Counted from the first letter of the stretch, positions 28,484-36,693 are shown. The stretch: DNA of 64,000 nt from an uncultured Pseudomonadota bacterium (GCA_903927005.1 CAIYLH010000113.1:33931-97930); one strand, 5' to 3'. Notes: generated by a model from the letters alone, not told the origin. Program-made: numbers and translations.

Positions 28484-29224
28484 TTACTCGTCGTCCTCGT
28501 CATCATCTTCTGCGACGACGCGGCTCTTGGTGAGCTTGTCGCGCATTTCCTTGGTAGGCACGATGACCGGGCGCGTCTTTAGCGTCGGGCGCGCACCGAA
28601 CACCACGATCGTCTTGCCGGTCGCCTTGAGCAAGCCCTGCTCCTCGAGCACCTTCAGCACACGACCGGCCATCTCGCGTGAGCAGCCGACCAGACGCGAC
28701 AGCTCCTGCCGGCTGACCTTGATCTGCATTCCCTGCGGATGGGTCATCGCATCCGGCTCGCCGCACAGGTCCATGATCGCGTGCGCGACCCGGCCGGTGA
28801 CATCGACAAAGGCCAGATCGCCAAGCTTCTTGTTGGTGCGGTCAAGGCGGGTTGCCAGCTGCGTCGCCAGCTCGAAGATCAGGCCCGGGCTCTCCGCGGC
28901 GATCTGTCGGAAGCGCGCATAGGTCATTTCGGCGAGCTCGCAGCTCTGCCGGGTACGGACCCAGGCGCTGCGGGTGGAGGCCTCCGCGAACAGGCCCATC
29001 TCGCCGAAGAACTGGCCCTTGTTCAGGTAGGCCAGCACCATTTCGTTGCCCTCCTCGTCCTCGATCATCACCTCGACGGAGCCGCCGATGATGTAGTACA
29101 GGACGTCGGGCAGGTCGCCAGCGTGGATCAGCACCGTCTTTGACGGCACGGTGCGAATGCGGCAGTAGCTTAGGAAGCGGTTGATGGCGGGTAGGTCGCT
29201 CAACGGCTTGACGGGCAAATCCAT
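28484..29224 (-). CDS. crp: CRP/Vfr-type cyclic-nucleotide-responsive regulator with acidic tail
   Basis: A 246-residue CRP-family regulator. The effector domain contains FFGEMGLFAE and RSAWVRTRQSCELAEM, corresponding to the cAMP-pocket glutamate and Arg-Ser of E. coli CRP. The helix-turn-helix (SRQELSRLVGCSREMAGRVL) keeps the DNA-contacting Arg-Glu and Arg of CRP, so similar TGTGA-type operators are expected. The substitution pattern is also compatible with Xanthomonas Clp, which responds to cyclic di-GMP, so the ligand is uncertain. The product ends in a run of Asp/Glu (last seven residues DDDEDDE), absent from E. coli CRP. The start at 29224 follows GAGGGACC; a longer frame would start at 29281. 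Confidence 0.9.
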   Translation of the reverse strand: MDLPVKPLSDLPAINRFLSYCRIRTVPSKTVLIHAGDLPDVLYYIIGGSVEVMIEDEEGNEMVLAYLNKGQFFGEMGLFAEASTRSAWVRTRQSCELAEMTYARFRQIAAESPGLIFELATQLATRLDRTNKKLGDLAFVDVTGRVAHAIMDLCGEPDAMTHPQGMQIKVSRQELSRLVGCSREMAGRVLKVLEEQGLLKATGKTIVVFGARPTLKTRPVIVPTKEMRDKLTKSRVVAEDDDEDDE

Positions 29225-29324
29225 CTGTCGGTCCCTCGTGAGATCGCAGCTCTTCGCGGCGATGGCGAAGATATAGAACATAACGCACTGAACCGCAAGC
29301 CAAAGGCGGCGGGCATGCGGCGAA

Positions 29325-29990
29325 CTAAACCCAGTACGCGCTGCTCGTCATCAGCTTCGCGACGGCGCGCATCACTGCCCGTACCGGCGCCGGCAGTGCT
29401 GCTCCGCCACGCGCGAGCGCGTGCTGGCGATGCTTCACTTCGTCTTGTTTCATCTGTTCGATGATCGCGCGACTGGCGGTGTCCGCGGCGGGCAGGCGCG
29501 TCAGATGCGCGTCCAGATGACCCTCGACCTGCCGCTCTGTCTCAGCGATGAAACCGAGGCTGATGGCGTCGCCGGAGAGGCCGGCGATGGCGCCGATCAC
29601 GACTGAGCCTGCGTACCAGAGGGGATTTAGGCGGCTGGTGTGCGAGTGCAGCGACTCCAGGCGCTCGGCGCACCAGAGCAGGTGATCGCCTTCCTCGAGC
29701 GCAGCGGCTTGCAGGAAGTTGCGCACCGCGGGGTCGCGCGTGACCAGCGCCTGACCGTGGTAAAGAGCCTGCGCGGCCACCTCGCCTGCGTGGTTGACCC
29801 GCATCAGGCCCGCCACGTGCCGGGCGGTGGCGGGGTCCAGTGGGGCGGGCGCCGGCTCGCCACCGGCTCTGGGGGTGGGTCGGCCGCTGGCCGCAGTCGC
29901 CCTCGGGCTGGCCCAGGAAACCCTAAGCCCTTGATCTACAACGGATAGAATCCGGTCTAGGGGAGACAGATGGCGCAGGGAGGCGGGCAT
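29325..29990 (-). CDS. coq7: Coq7-type demethoxyubiquinone hydroxylase
   Basis: A 221-residue di-iron hydroxylase that adds the C6 hydroxyl in ubiquinone synthesis (the step done by UbiF in E. coli). Iron ligands are visible in [27 protein letters not shown] and [12 protein letters not shown]. The ~60 N-terminal residues before the catalytic core are Pro/Ala-rich and longer than in eukaryotic Coq7, as in pseudomonad proteins. The ATG at 29990 starts at the conserved [13 protein letters not shown]. It fits with the two UbiH/UbiI-type monooxygenases at 38.6-41 kb: together they could supply all three ring hydroxylations. Confidence 0.93.
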   Translation of the reverse strand: MPASLRHLSPLDRILSVVDQGLRVSWASPRATAASGRPTPRAGGEPAPAPLDPATARHVAGLMRVNHAGEVAAQALYHGQALVTRDPAVRNFLQAAALEEGDHLLWCAERLESLHSHTSRLNPLWYAGSVVIGAIAGLSGDAISLGFIAETERQVEGHLDAHLTRLPAADTASRAIIEQMKQDEVKHRQHALARGGAALPAPVRAVMRAVAKLMTSSAYWV

Positions 29991-30116
29991 GGGTCTTTTA
30001 TTATACGAAAAGGCGCTGTTGGGCGGCTTATGCACGAACACCCTTTCCAAGACGGCCCGCTGCCGGTACACTTCGCGGTCTTTCGCCGCCCCCATAGACC
30101 CTTTTCGAGTAGATCC

Positions 30117-30548
30117 ATGAGTACGGTTTTCCTAAATGCCCAGACCGTGCGCCGCGACTGGATGGTCGTCGACGCTTCCGGCAAGACCCTTGGCCGCCTC
30201 GCCAGCGCGATTGCTATCCGCCTGCGCGGCAAGCACAAGGCCGCCTACACGCCGCACGTCGACTGCGGCGACAACATCATTGTTGTGAACGCTGACAAGG
30301 TCGCCGTCACCGGCGCCAAGCTGCGCGACAAGATTTACTACCATCACACCGGTGCGATCGGCGGTATCAAGGGCATTGCGCTCGGCAAGATGATGGCCGA
30401 GCACCCGGAGCGCGCGATCGAGATCGCCGTGAAGGGAATGCTTCCGAAGGGCCCGCTGGGTCGCAAGATGTTCAAGAAGCTGCACGTTTTCGCAGGTGAC
30501 AAGCACCCGCACGCCGCGCAGCAGCCGCAGGCGCTCGAGCTCGCCTGA
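30117..30548 (+). CDS. rplM: 50S ribosomal protein L13
   Basis: Ribosomal protein uL13, 143 residues, an early-assembling 50S protein. It has the family blocks [35 protein letters not shown] and [17 protein letters not shown]. The ATG at 30117 gives the family N-terminus; the longer in-frame reading crosses the leader. The 126-base leader shared divergently with coq7 contains a TTGGGCGGCTTATGC segment that may hold its promoter; I did not find a certain regulatory fold. Confidence 0.97.
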   Translation: MSTVFLNAQTVRRDWMVVDASGKTLGRLASAIAIRLRGKHKAAYTPHVDCGDNIIVVNADKVAVTGAKLRDKIYYHHTGAIGGIKGIALGKMMAEHPERAIEIAVKGMLPKGPLGRKMFKKLHVFAGDKHPHAAQQPQALELA

Positions 30549-30573
30549 AGTATTGAGAGATCAAGGTAAGACC

Positions 30574-30966
30574 ATGCCCGCTACTACGTATTACGGAACC
30601 GGCCGCCGCAAGTCCTCCAGCGCGCGCGTCCATCTGACGCCCGGCACCGGCGCCATCACGATTAACAAGCGTTCGATCGAAGAATTCTTCGGCCGCGAGA
30701 CCGGTCGTATGATCGTTCGCCAGCCGCTTGAGCTCGTCGAAATGGCGACCCGCTTTGACGTTTCTGTCTCGGTCGAGGGCGGTGGCATCACCGGCCAGGC
30801 CGGTGCGATCCGTCACGGCATCACCCGTGCGCTGCTCCAGTACGACGAAACGCTGCGCAAGTCGCTGCGTACCGCCGGCTTTGTTACGCGTGATGCGCGT
30901 GAAGTCGAGCGTAAGAAGGTCGGTCGCCGCAAGGCGCGTCGCGGAACCCAGTTCTCGAAGCGCTAA
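30574..30966 (+). CDS. rpsI: 30S ribosomal protein S9
   Basis: Ribosomal protein uS9, 130 residues, whose C-terminal Arg tail reaches the P-site t[19 protein letters not shown] at the start, [28 protein letters not shown] and the terminal RRGTQFSKR (the ending xFSKR is universal) are all present. It lies 25 bases after rplM, the standard operon order. Confidence 0.98.
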   Translation: MPATTYYGTGRRKSSSARVHLTPGTGAITINKRSIEEFFGRETGRMIVRQPLELVEMATRFDVSVSVEGGGITGQAGAIRHGITRALLQYDETLRKSLRTAGFVTRDAREVERKKVGRRKARRGTQFSKR

Positions 30967-30979
30967 CCGTACGCGGGTA

Positions 30980-31003
30980 TCGCCGGGCCGAAAGGTCCGG
31001 CGA
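30980..31003 (+). terminator. Hairpin after rpsI
   Basis: A 10-bp stem TCGCCGGGCC / GGTCCGGCGA (one G-T pair) closed by a GAAA tetraloop lies 14 bases after the rpsI stop. There is no T-run, so it may be a 3'-end stabiliser or weak terminator rather than a full intrinsic one. Confidence 0.5.
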
Positions 31004-31056
31004 CGCCGGTCTCCGCTGGACCGACGTAACCGCGCACTTGAAGACGTCCCGGATAT

Positions 31057-31130
31057 TGGGGGATCGTCTAACGGTAGGACAGCGGACTCTGACTCCGTCA
31101 ATCTAGGTTCGAATCCTAGTCCCCCAGCCA
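31057..31130 (+). tRNA. tRNA-Gln (anticodon CTG)
   Basis: A 74-base tRNA with encoded CCA. The acceptor stem is TGGGGGA / TCCCCCA with discriminator G, the U1-A72 start typical of tRNA-Gln. The anticodon stem GCGGA / TCCGT closes the loop CTCTGAC, giving anticodon CTG, which reads CAG. The T-arm has GTTCGAATC. An intrinsic terminator begins six bases after the CCA end. Confidence 0.96.
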
Positions 31131-31136
31131 AACAAG

Positions 31137-31167
31137 AGGGCCCGCGCAAGCGGGCCCTTTCGTTTTT
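31137..31167 (+). terminator. Rho-independent terminator after tRNA-Gln
   Basis: A 9-bp perfect stem AGGGCCCGC / GCGGGCCCT with a GCAA tetraloop is followed by TTCGTTTTT. It ends the tRNA transcript and lies just before the convergent end of the CocE-type gene. Confidence 0.93.
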
Positions 31168-31190
31168 GGGGCTGACCCGTCCGCGACCTG

Positions 31191-33140
31191 TTAGTCGCCG
31201 GCGCTGATGATCGGCATCTCGATCGAGCTTGCACCCTCCGCCGTTCGCCAGATTCGCTGCGTCGCTTTGATGTAGCTGTCCGCTGGCGCAACCATGATGT
31301 TCGGCACGAACCGCTGCGGATTGCGGTCGTAGAGCGGGAACCAGCTCGACTGCACCTGCACCATGATCCGGTGTCCTGGCAGGAAAGTGTGGTTCGCGTT
31401 CGGCAGCCGTATTTCATACGGCAATGCGCGCTCTGGGGTCAGCGGCTGAGGGTTGGCCGCGTCCACGCGATAGCGGCCGCGAAAAATATCCGCCGACAAC
31501 ATTTGCTGGTAGCCGCCGAGCGCGTGTTGCTCCGGCATCTCGTCCGGCCACACGTCGATGAGCTTCACGACCCAGTCTGAGTCAGTGCCGCTGGTCGATG
31601 CATACAGGTGCGCGATCGGCTCGCCGGCAATACGCAGCGGCGTCTTCAGCGGCGCGGTCGAATACACCAGCACGTCGGGTCGGGACGCTGCCTGCCGCTG
31701 GTCATCGATCAGCCACTCGCCCCAGGTGGAGTCTGGGTTCACGCCGGCGAGTGTTGGCCGCTGCCTATAGGGAACGGGCTTCGCCGGATCCGACACGTAC
31801 TCGTCGAAAGGCGCGGTGTCGGCAGCGGGATGCTCGAAGCCAAGTTCGCCGCGTGGCAGCAGGTACATCGGCCGCGATGTCTGCGGACAGCCGCTGCGAC
31901 AGGAGCGCGGCCATGCGTCGTAGCGGCGCCACTCGTCGGCGCCGGTCTCGTAGATGAGGACCCGCGGGATCGCAGGCATCGGCGCGTCTTTCAAATAGTG
32001 GTCGAGGAACGGCTGCATCACGTGGCGGCGGAACCACAACGCCGTGTCGCCCTCGAAGCGGATCGGTCCAAGTGCGCGACCCTCGCCGCGGGATTGGGTA
32101 TGGTTCCAGGGGCCCAGTACCAGATGCACGAACTCGCCCTGCGGATCTTTAGGCGCCAAGGCCCGATACAGCGCAGGTCCGCCGTAGATGTCCTCCTGAT
32201 CGAACAGGCCGGACACGATCAGCATCGGTACCTTCAGCGGCTCGCGCGCCAGCAGCTTGTCGAGCGCCTGCTGCTGCCAGAACGCGTCGTAGGCGGGATG
32301 GGCGAGCAGCGTGCGCCAGAAGCCGAGCTGATCGAGTCCGCGCGAGGCGGCCACGGCCCCTGCCGTGCCTGCGCGCAGGTACTCGTCGTAGGTGTCCCGG
32401 CTGCCGCTCCACCACTGCGCGTCGCCGGCCCGCGTCGCCTCCTGGTCATAGATGTACTCGAGCGTTGCATCCTGGCGGAATGCGCCGTTGTGGAACCAGT
32501 CGTCACCGACCCAGCCGTCGATCATCGGGGCGAACGGGATCGATGCTTTCAGCGCCGGATGCGGGTGCAGCATAGACAGCACGGCCGTGAAGCCACCGTA
32601 TGAGCCGCCGAGCGTTGCGACCCGGCCGTTAGACTCAGGAACGTGATGGACCAGCCATTCGATGGTGTCCCAGGTGTCGGTCGAATGGTCAACGGCGGAC
32701 GGGTTCAGTGGGCCGATTGGCGGCCGGGTCATGACGTAGTCGCCCTCTGATCCGTATTTGCCGCGGATATCCTGCAGTACGATGATGTAACCGGCGCCGA
32801 CCGCGACGCCGTAGTGCTGGAACACCGTCGCATTTAAGTTCGGGCTTTCGTGCCGGTGCGTGCGTGCGGCGGCGTTGTATGGTGTGCGCTCCAGCAGCAT
32901 CGGCGCGTCGTGCGCGCCCCTGGGGATCATCACGAAGGTGCGCAGGCGGACCCCGTCGCGCATCGGCAGCATGACCTCGCGTCGGACGTAGTCGAAAGCC
33001 TCGGTCTTCTCGGTGAACACCTTCGGCGTGTCGCTTGGCAGACTGGCGCTTGGCTGGTGTGGACCGGCGCTGGCGACGGCCCCGATTCCTAGCAGCAACG
33101 CGAGCAGCAGAGGGGACGAACGAAAGGGGCATAGGCGCAT
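31191..33140 (-). CDS. Secreted CocE/NonD-family (S15-like) hydrolase
   Basis: A 649-residue exported alpha/beta hydrolase. The signal peptide is LLLALLLGIGAVASAG. The N-terminal X-Pro dipeptidyl-peptidase S15-like catalytic domain has GTVGGSYGG-type nucleophile elbow (VATLGGSYGGFTAVL), Asp in VSGLFDQEDIYGG and His in LGPWNHTQSRGEG; a C-terminal jelly-roll (PepX_C) follows from about residue 400 (IAHLYASTSGTDSDWVVKLID). Family members cleave esters and amides, including beta-lactam acyl groups and cocaine. Expected substrate here is unknown. Together with the S10 enzyme it suggests secreted peptide or ester degradation. Confidence 0.9.
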   Translation of the reverse strand: MRLCPFRSSPLLLALLLGIGAVASAGPHQPSASLPSDTPKVFTEKTEAFDYVRREVMLPMRDGVRLRTFVMIPRGAHDAPMLLERTPYNAAARTHRHESPNLNATVFQHYGVAVGAGYIIVLQDIRGKYGSEGDYVMTRPPIGPLNPSAVDHSTDTWDTIEWLVHHVPESNGRVATLGGSYGGFTAVLSMLHPHPALKASIPFAPMIDGWVGDDWFHNGAFRQDATLEYIYDQEATRAGDAQWWSGSRDTYDEYLRAGTAGAVAASRGLDQLGFWRTLLAHPAYDAFWQQQALDKLLAREPLKVPMLIVSGLFDQEDIYGGPALYRALAPKDPQGEFVHLVLGPWNHTQSRGEGRALGPIRFEGDTALWFRRHVMQPFLDHYLKDAPMPAIPRVLIYETGADEWRRYDAWPRSCRSGCPQTSRPMYLLPRGELGFEHPAADTAPFDEYVSDPAKPVPYRQRPTLAGVNPDSTWGEWLIDDQRQAASRPDVLVYSTAPLKTPLRIAGEPIAHLYASTSGTDSDWVVKLIDVWPDEMPEQHALGGYQQMLSADIFRGRYRVDAANPQPLTPERALPYEIRLPNANHTFLPGHRIMVQVQSSWFPLYDRNPQRFVPNIMVAPADSYIKATQRIWRTAEGASSIEMPIISAGD

Positions 33141-33301
33141 GGCGGCTCCTGGTCGTGGCGGGCATCAGCCGGTTCCGCCGCGCGCGCCGCGGAGCCGTGC
33201 GCGTCAGACTATAACCGGCTCGCCGGAAATCGGCCCGGCGAGATCACAAACCGCGATGGCCGCCGCTGGGGCAGAATGCCAGCAACGCCAAGGGGGATAC
33301 C

Positions 33302-34213
33302 GTGCCTAGACTTCCCGTTGGTCCCGTTCGCGGGGCCGTCGTGTTCCTGCTCGTGGTCCTCAACACGCTTTTTATCGGCGTGCCGCTGATCGTGCTCGCA
33401 CTGGCCAGGCTTGCGTTGCCGCTATCGGGGTGGCGGCGTTGGAGCGGCGGTGTGCTGATCCGCATGGCTGAGGGCTGGGTTGCCGTGAACAGCCGGATGC
33501 TTGCGCTGACGCAGCGGATCCAATGGGAAGTGAGTGGTCTGGAGGGCCTCAGCCCGGATGGCTGGTACCTGGTCATCGCGAATCATCGCTCCTGGGTCGA
33601 TATCCTGGCGATGCAGGCAACGCTCAATCGCCGCGTGCCGTTCCTGAAGTTCTTCATCAAGGACCAGCTGCGGTGGGTGCCGGTGCTGGGGCTTGCCTGG
33701 TGGGCGCTCGACATGCCGTTCATGAAACGCTACTCCAAGGAGCAGCTGGCTCGTCGTCCGGAACTGCGCGGCACCGATCTTGAGGCGACCCGTCGGGCCT
33801 GCGCGAAGTTTCGGGACCACCCGACCTCGGTGATGAACTTCGTCGAGGGCACCCGCTTCACGCCGGCCAAGCGGGCGTCGACCCGCTCGCCGTACCAGCA
33901 CCTGCTCAAGCCCCGCGCTGGCGGCATCGCCTTCGTGATGGAGGCGCTCGGCCCGATCCTGACCGAGATGCTGGACGTGACGCTCGCGTACCCGGCAGGG
34001 GGCGGCGGGTTCTGGAACCTTGCCTGCGGGCGCATCCCGCGGATCGTGATCGAGGTGCGCAGAAGGACGCTGCCGACGCGCAATGCCGCCGGCGACTATG
34101 CGTCAGACGACGGCTTCCGCGGCCGGTTCCAGGAGTGGCTTGCCGGCATCTGGCGCGAGAAGGACGCGCGCCTCGAAGCGCTGCTCGGCGCGGAGCCAGA
34201 TACCCGGCGCTGA
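33302..34213 (+). CDS. PlsC-type 1-acyl-sn-glycerol-3-phosphate acyltransferase (YihG-like)
   Basis: A 303-residue membrane acyltransferase starting at GTG. One N-terminal hydrophobic segment (FLLVVLNTLFIGVPLIVLAL) is followed by the PlsC domain with the catalytic NHRSWVDI (HX4D) and the substrate-binding FVEGTRFTP. The sequence context DMPFMKRY and LRWVPVLGLAWW resembles the YihG/LPLAT subgroup, which acylates lysophosphatidic acid in phospholipid synthesis. It is divergent from the CocE-type gene and convergent with rpiA. Confidence 0.9.
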   Translation: MPRLPVGPVRGAVVFLLVVLNTLFIGVPLIVLALARLALPLSGWRRWSGGVLIRMAEGWVAVNSRMLALTQRIQWEVSGLEGLSPDGWYLVIANHRSWVDILAMQATLNRRVPFLKFFIKDQLRWVPVLGLAWWALDMPFMKRYSKEQLARRPELRGTDLEATRRACAKFRDHPTSVMNFVEGTRFTPAKRASTRSPYQHLLKPRAGGIAFVMEALGPILTEMLDVTLAYPAGGGGFWNLACGRIPRIVIEVRRRTLPTRNAAGDYASDDGFRGRFQEWLAGIWREKDARLEALLGAEPDTRR

Positions 34214-34222
34214 TGCGCCGGG

Positions 34223-34238
34223 GCCTGCAATTGCAGGC
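34223..34238. terminator. Palindrome between convergent acyltransferase and rpiA
   Basis: GCCTGCAATTGCAGGC is a perfect 16-base palindrome placed in the 28 bases between the two stop codons. It could fold in either transcript, but there is no T-run; possible bidirectional terminator. Confidence 0.4.
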
Positions 34239-34241
34239 ACT

Positions 34242-34901
34242 TCAGGGCTTGATGACCTCGACGCCGGAATCGTTTCCGACCAGCAGCAGGTCGGCGCCGC
34301 GGCGCGCGAAAATACCGTTCGAGACGACGCCTGCGATCTGGTTGATCTCGGTCTCCAGGCCGCGTGGATCGGTGATCGCGAGGTTATGGACGTCGAGGAT
34401 CACGTTGCCGTTGTCGGTCGTGACGCCCATGCGCAGCACCGGCTGACCGCCCAGCTTCACCAGTTGGCGGGCGACGTACGATCGCGCCATTGGGATCACT
34501 TCGACCGGCAGCGGGAACCGGCCGAGTACGTCCACCACCTTCGAGCGGTCGGTGATGCAGACAAAACGGCGGGAGGCGGCGGCGACGATCTTCTCGCGGG
34601 TCAGTGCGGCGCCGCCGCCCTTGATCAGCGCGAGGTGTCGGGTCGCCTCGTCAGCGCCGTCGACGTAGACCTCGAGGTCGCCCGACGAGTTGAGATCGAG
34701 CACCTCGATGCCCGCCGCCTTCAACAATCGGGTGCTCGCGTCTGAGCTTGAGACTGCACCGGAGATGCGGATGCGACTCTTCGCCAGAGCGGCGATGAAG
34801 TGGTTGACCGTCGAGCCGGTGCCGACGCCGAGGATGCATCCCTCGGGGATGTACTGCAGTGCCGCTTCCGCTGCACGCCGCTTCTGGTCGTCGCTAGACA
34901 T
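34242..34901 (-). CDS. rpiA: Ribose-5-phosphate isomerase A
   Basis: RpiA interconverts ribose 5-phosphate and ribulose 5-phosphate. The 219-residue protein shows [13 protein letters not shown] (phosphate loop), [16 protein letters not shown] with the catalytic Asp, the [16 protein letters not shown] block containing the active-site Glu and Lys, and [10 protein letters not shown]. The ATG at 34901 is preceded by AAGGGG at eight bases; the GTG one codon earlier is less likely. With rpe it supplies the non-oxidative pentose phosphate steps. Confidence 0.96.
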   Translation of the reverse strand: MSSDDQKRRAAEAALQYIPEGCILGVGTGSTVNHFIAALAKSRIRISGAVSSSDASTRLLKAAGIEVLDLNSSGDLEVYVDGADEATRHLALIKGGGAALTREKIVAAASRRFVCITDRSKVVDVLGRFPLPVEVIPMARSYVARQLVKLGGQPVLRMGVTTDNGNVILDVHNLAITDPRGLETEINQIAGVVSNGIFARRGADLLLVGNDSGVEVIKP

Positions 34902-34973
34902 CACGCAAACCCCTTGTTTCTAGGCATTTCCCGCGCCGTGCGGCTGCGGCTGGATTTTGCTGGGTCCAGAAAC

Positions 34974-35001
34974 GACTGTGCCCGCTTTCGCGGGCACAGT
35001 C
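34974..35001 (-). terminator. Strong hairpin downstream of the Lys/Ala micropeptide gene
   Basis: A 12-bp perfect stem (GACTGTGCCCGC / GCGGGCACAGTC) that on the minus strand closes a GAAA tetraloop and is followed by GTTTCTGG. It lies 68 bases after the micropeptide stop and before rpiA, so it probably ends or stabilises the small transcript. Confidence 0.65.
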
Positions 35002-35068
35002 AGTGAAGAGCTGGGGGTGGTCAGTGACCGCGAGACCTTTCGATCTCATCCCCGGCTACTTCGAAGGC

Positions 35069-35134
35069 TTACTTCTTCTTGGCAGCCTTCTTCTTGGTCG
35101 CCTTCTTCTTAGCAGCCTTCTTCTTGGTCGCCAT
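35069..35134 (-). CDS. 21-residue Lys/Ala micropeptide (H1-like)
   Basis: A very short gene: ATG followed by four pentapeptides, ATKKK-AAKKK-ATKKK-AAKKK, then TAA. Twelve of 21 residues are lysine and only Met, Ala, Thr and Lys occur. Support that it is translated: GGAG lies eight bases before the ATG, a sigma70-like promoter lies 34-62 bases further upstream, and a strong hairpin follows. At DNA level it is two 30-base repeats differing at one position. The composition resembles the tails of histone H1, AlgP and the RsfS tail in this window, so binding to nucleic acid or other polyanions is plausible but is inference. No known family can be assigned. Confidence 0.72.
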   Translation of the reverse strand: MATKKKAAKKKATKKKAAKKK

Positions 35135-35168
35135 AGTAATTCTCCATGTCAGGTTAGTCCGGGGGCTG

Positions 35169-35196
35169 AGTATATACACAAAAAGTTAAATTACAA
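35169..35196 (-). promoter_or_regulatory. Putative sigma70 promoter of the micropeptide gene
   Basis: On the minus strand TTGTAA (35191-35196) and TATACT (35169-35174) are separated by 16 bases in an AT-rich tract that is exceptional for this GC-rich window. The next gene downstream on that strand is the 21-codon ORF. An alternative pairing, TTGCTT with TATATA at 18 bases, overlaps it. Confidence 0.6.
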
Positions 35197-35279
35197 GCAA
35201 GCGTCTTATCGTTGTGGTAGCCGCGCACATGTTTTGCGAGTGACTGACGACGCATCAATGACGATGTGCGCGACGTCGT

Positions 35280-35744
35280 TCAGTGCGCGAGCTTGAGTAC
35301 TTTCTTCCACTGCGACGCAGTGATCGGCGTGATGGAAAGGCGATTGCCGCGGCGGAGAATCAGCAGCTCCTCGAGTACGTCCGCGTTCGCCTTCAGCGTC
35401 GCGAGCGTGATGGGGGTCGTGAATTTTTCGACGAGCTCGACCTCGACCATGTACCAGGTCGGCTTCGCCGGATCGCTCTTCGGGTCGTGATGATCGTGGC
35501 CGTGTGCGAACGCGGTCGGGTCCGGGTGTCCCTCCTTGGCGATGCGCACGATGCCGTAGATGCCGGGCACCTCGCAGCTGGAGTGATAGAAGAAGGCGAG
35601 GTCGCCCTGCTTCATCTCATCGCGCAGCATGTTGCGGACCTGGTAGTTGCGGACGCCGTCCCAGCCGGTGCGCTTGGCCTTCGCGCGCGCGAGCGCGTCG
35701 ATTCCAAACACGTCCGGTTCGCTCTTCATTAGCCAGTATTTCAT
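35280..35744 (-). CDS. EVE-domain protein
   Basis: A 154-residue single EVE domain (YWLMKSEPDVFG at the start, GWDGVRNYQVRNML, GDLAFFYHSSC, GIYGIVRIAKEGHPDPTA, and the WYMVEVELV strand). EVE is a PUA-like fold that recognises modified bases in DNA or RNA; stand-alone members are widespread in proteobacteria and often accompany 6S RNA/zapA loci. The start at 35744 is preferred since upstream codons run through the terminator and the 6S RNA gene. The His/Asp-rich loop HGHDHHDPKSD is a lineage insertion in the middle of the domain. Confidence 0.9.
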   Translation of the reverse strand: MKYWLMKSEPDVFGIDALARAKAKRTGWDGVRNYQVRNMLRDEMKQGDLAFFYHSSCEVPGIYGIVRIAKEGHPDPTAFAHGHDHHDPKSDPAKPTWYMVEVELVEKFTTPITLATLKANADVLEELLILRRGNRLSITPITASQWKKVLKLAH

Positions 35745-35757
35745 GGGTTTTCCATGC

Positions 35758-35784
35758 AAAAACGCCCGTGCGTAGGCGCGGGCG
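35758..35784 (-). terminator. Terminator of the 6S RNA gene
   Basis: On the minus strand a GC-rich stem with outer arms CGCCCG / CGGGCG is followed at once by TTTTT. It lies ten bases past the predicted 3' end of 6S RNA and just before the EVE gene, so EVE translation needs read-through or its own start signal. Confidence 0.7.
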
Positions 35785-35794
35785 ATGGGGGAAG

Positions 35795-35991
35795 AAGTGG
35801 CGCCGTCCGCCTGTGCCGTCACAAGCCGTTGCTCCCGAGCCAGAGCAACAAGTGGGGCGTACTGCCAGACCTTAAGGCTTTCCGCTCGAAGGCGGACCTG
35901 CACAAGGGTCCTGCAAGCACAATGCCCCGTGGTTTACACAATTAGGGTCGGGAGATCTTGACCCGTGTCGAACACTGCAGGCGGCGCCAAC
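35795..35991 (-). ncRNA. ssrS: 6S RNA
   Basis: 6S RNA mimics an open promoter and sequesters sigma70-RNA polymerase in stationary phase. The minus strand matches the E. coli RNA in several conserved places: TGTTCG near the 5' end, an ACCAC...GTG central arm, GAGCGGAAAGCCTTAAGG (E. coli CGAGAAGCCTTAAAA) and CACAGGCGG near the 3' end (E. coli CAGCCTGCGGCGG). The ends pair through GGCGCCG / CGGCGCC with a CCTG / CAGG continuation, giving the closed rod. About 197 bases is close to the usual ~185. It lies directly downstream of zapA, its standard place in gammaproteobacteria. Exact ends are approximate. Confidence 0.85.
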
Positions 35992-36088
35992 TGCAGACTA
36001 CCGCATACCGCGTGGCGTGCGGAAGTGAAGGAACTCATCGGCAGGGCGCGCTGGTCGGTGGCATGGATCGTGCCCCGGCGTGCCGCGA

Positions 36089-36406
36089 TCAGAGCTCGAG
36101 CTGTTGCCCGCGCTCCAGCGACGACTCGACGCGCTCGCGCAGGGTGCGGATGCGCTGGACGACGTCGGTCTCGAGGGTGGTGTCCCTCGAGCGGGACTTC
36201 AGCAGCTCGTTGGCCATGTTCAGGGAGGCCATCACCGCGATCCGATCCAGGCCGATGACCTTGCCGCTGTCGCGGATCTTCTTCATCTCGTTGTTCAGGT
36301 GCTCGGCCGCGTCGAGCAGCGCCGCGCGCTCGTCGACCGCGCACGAGAACTGATATTCCTTCTCGAGGATGCGGACGCTGACTCGGGAGTGGGGGGTGTC
36401 GGTCAT
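36089..36406 (-). CDS. zapA: Cell division protein ZapA
   Basis: ZapA bundles FtsZ filaments at the division ring. The 105-residue protein has the N-terminal beta region (VSVRILEKEYQFSC), the LLDAAEHLNNEMKKIRDSG block and GLDRIAVMASLNMANELL, followed by a coiled coil. Its ATG overlaps the stop of the preceding ZapB-like gene (ATGA) and 6S RNA follows, so the three form a transcription unit. Confidence 0.94.
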   Translation of the reverse strand: MTDTPHSRVSVRILEKEYQFSCAVDERAALLDAAEHLNNEMKKIRDSGKVIGLDRIAVMASLNMANELLKSRSRDTTLETDVVQRIRTLRERVESSLERGQQLEL

Positions 36407-36636
36407 GCGCCGTGCTCCATGGACTTCAGCCGGCCGATCATGGCTTCGACACGAGCACGTACCTGCTCGTTCTTTTGCAGCAGGGCCGAGCGCTCGGCTG
36501 CCAGGCTGTCCTGGCGCGTGCGTAGCGCGCGGTTCTCTTCCTTGAGCTGGCCGACGGTGGCCATAAGCTCCTCAAGTCGCTTTTCAAGCTTCTTGAGCTC
36601 CAGTTCAACCGCCGAACGTGACGCCATTTCAGTCAT
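36403..36636 (-). CDS. Small coiled-coil ZapB-like protein (TIGR02449 type)
   Basis: A 77-residue protein that is nearly all heptad-repeat coiled coil (ELELKKLEKRLEELMATVGQ, LKEENRALRTRQDSLAAERS, ALLQKNEQVRARVEAMIGRL). Small coiled-coil proteins encoded directly before zapA belong to a family thought to act in division like ZapB. The start at 36636 precedes the coiled coil; an ATG at 36627 is an alternative. The much longer in-frame extension upstream runs antisense to ygfB and is rejected. Confidence 0.85.
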   Translation of the reverse strand: MTEMASRSAVELELKKLEKRLEELMATVGQLKEENRALRTRQDSLAAERSALLQKNEQVRARVEAMIGRLKSMEHGA

Positions 36637-36693
36637 GCGCGCACTATAGGCGCGGCCCGTCCCGTGGGTCAACGCGCTAGAATCGCAGGCACT

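Noticed and set aside
35745..35903. N-terminal extension of the EVE protein to 207 residues
   Set aside because: The extra codons run through the 6S RNA 3' half and its terminator; the conserved domain begins at the ATG at 35744.
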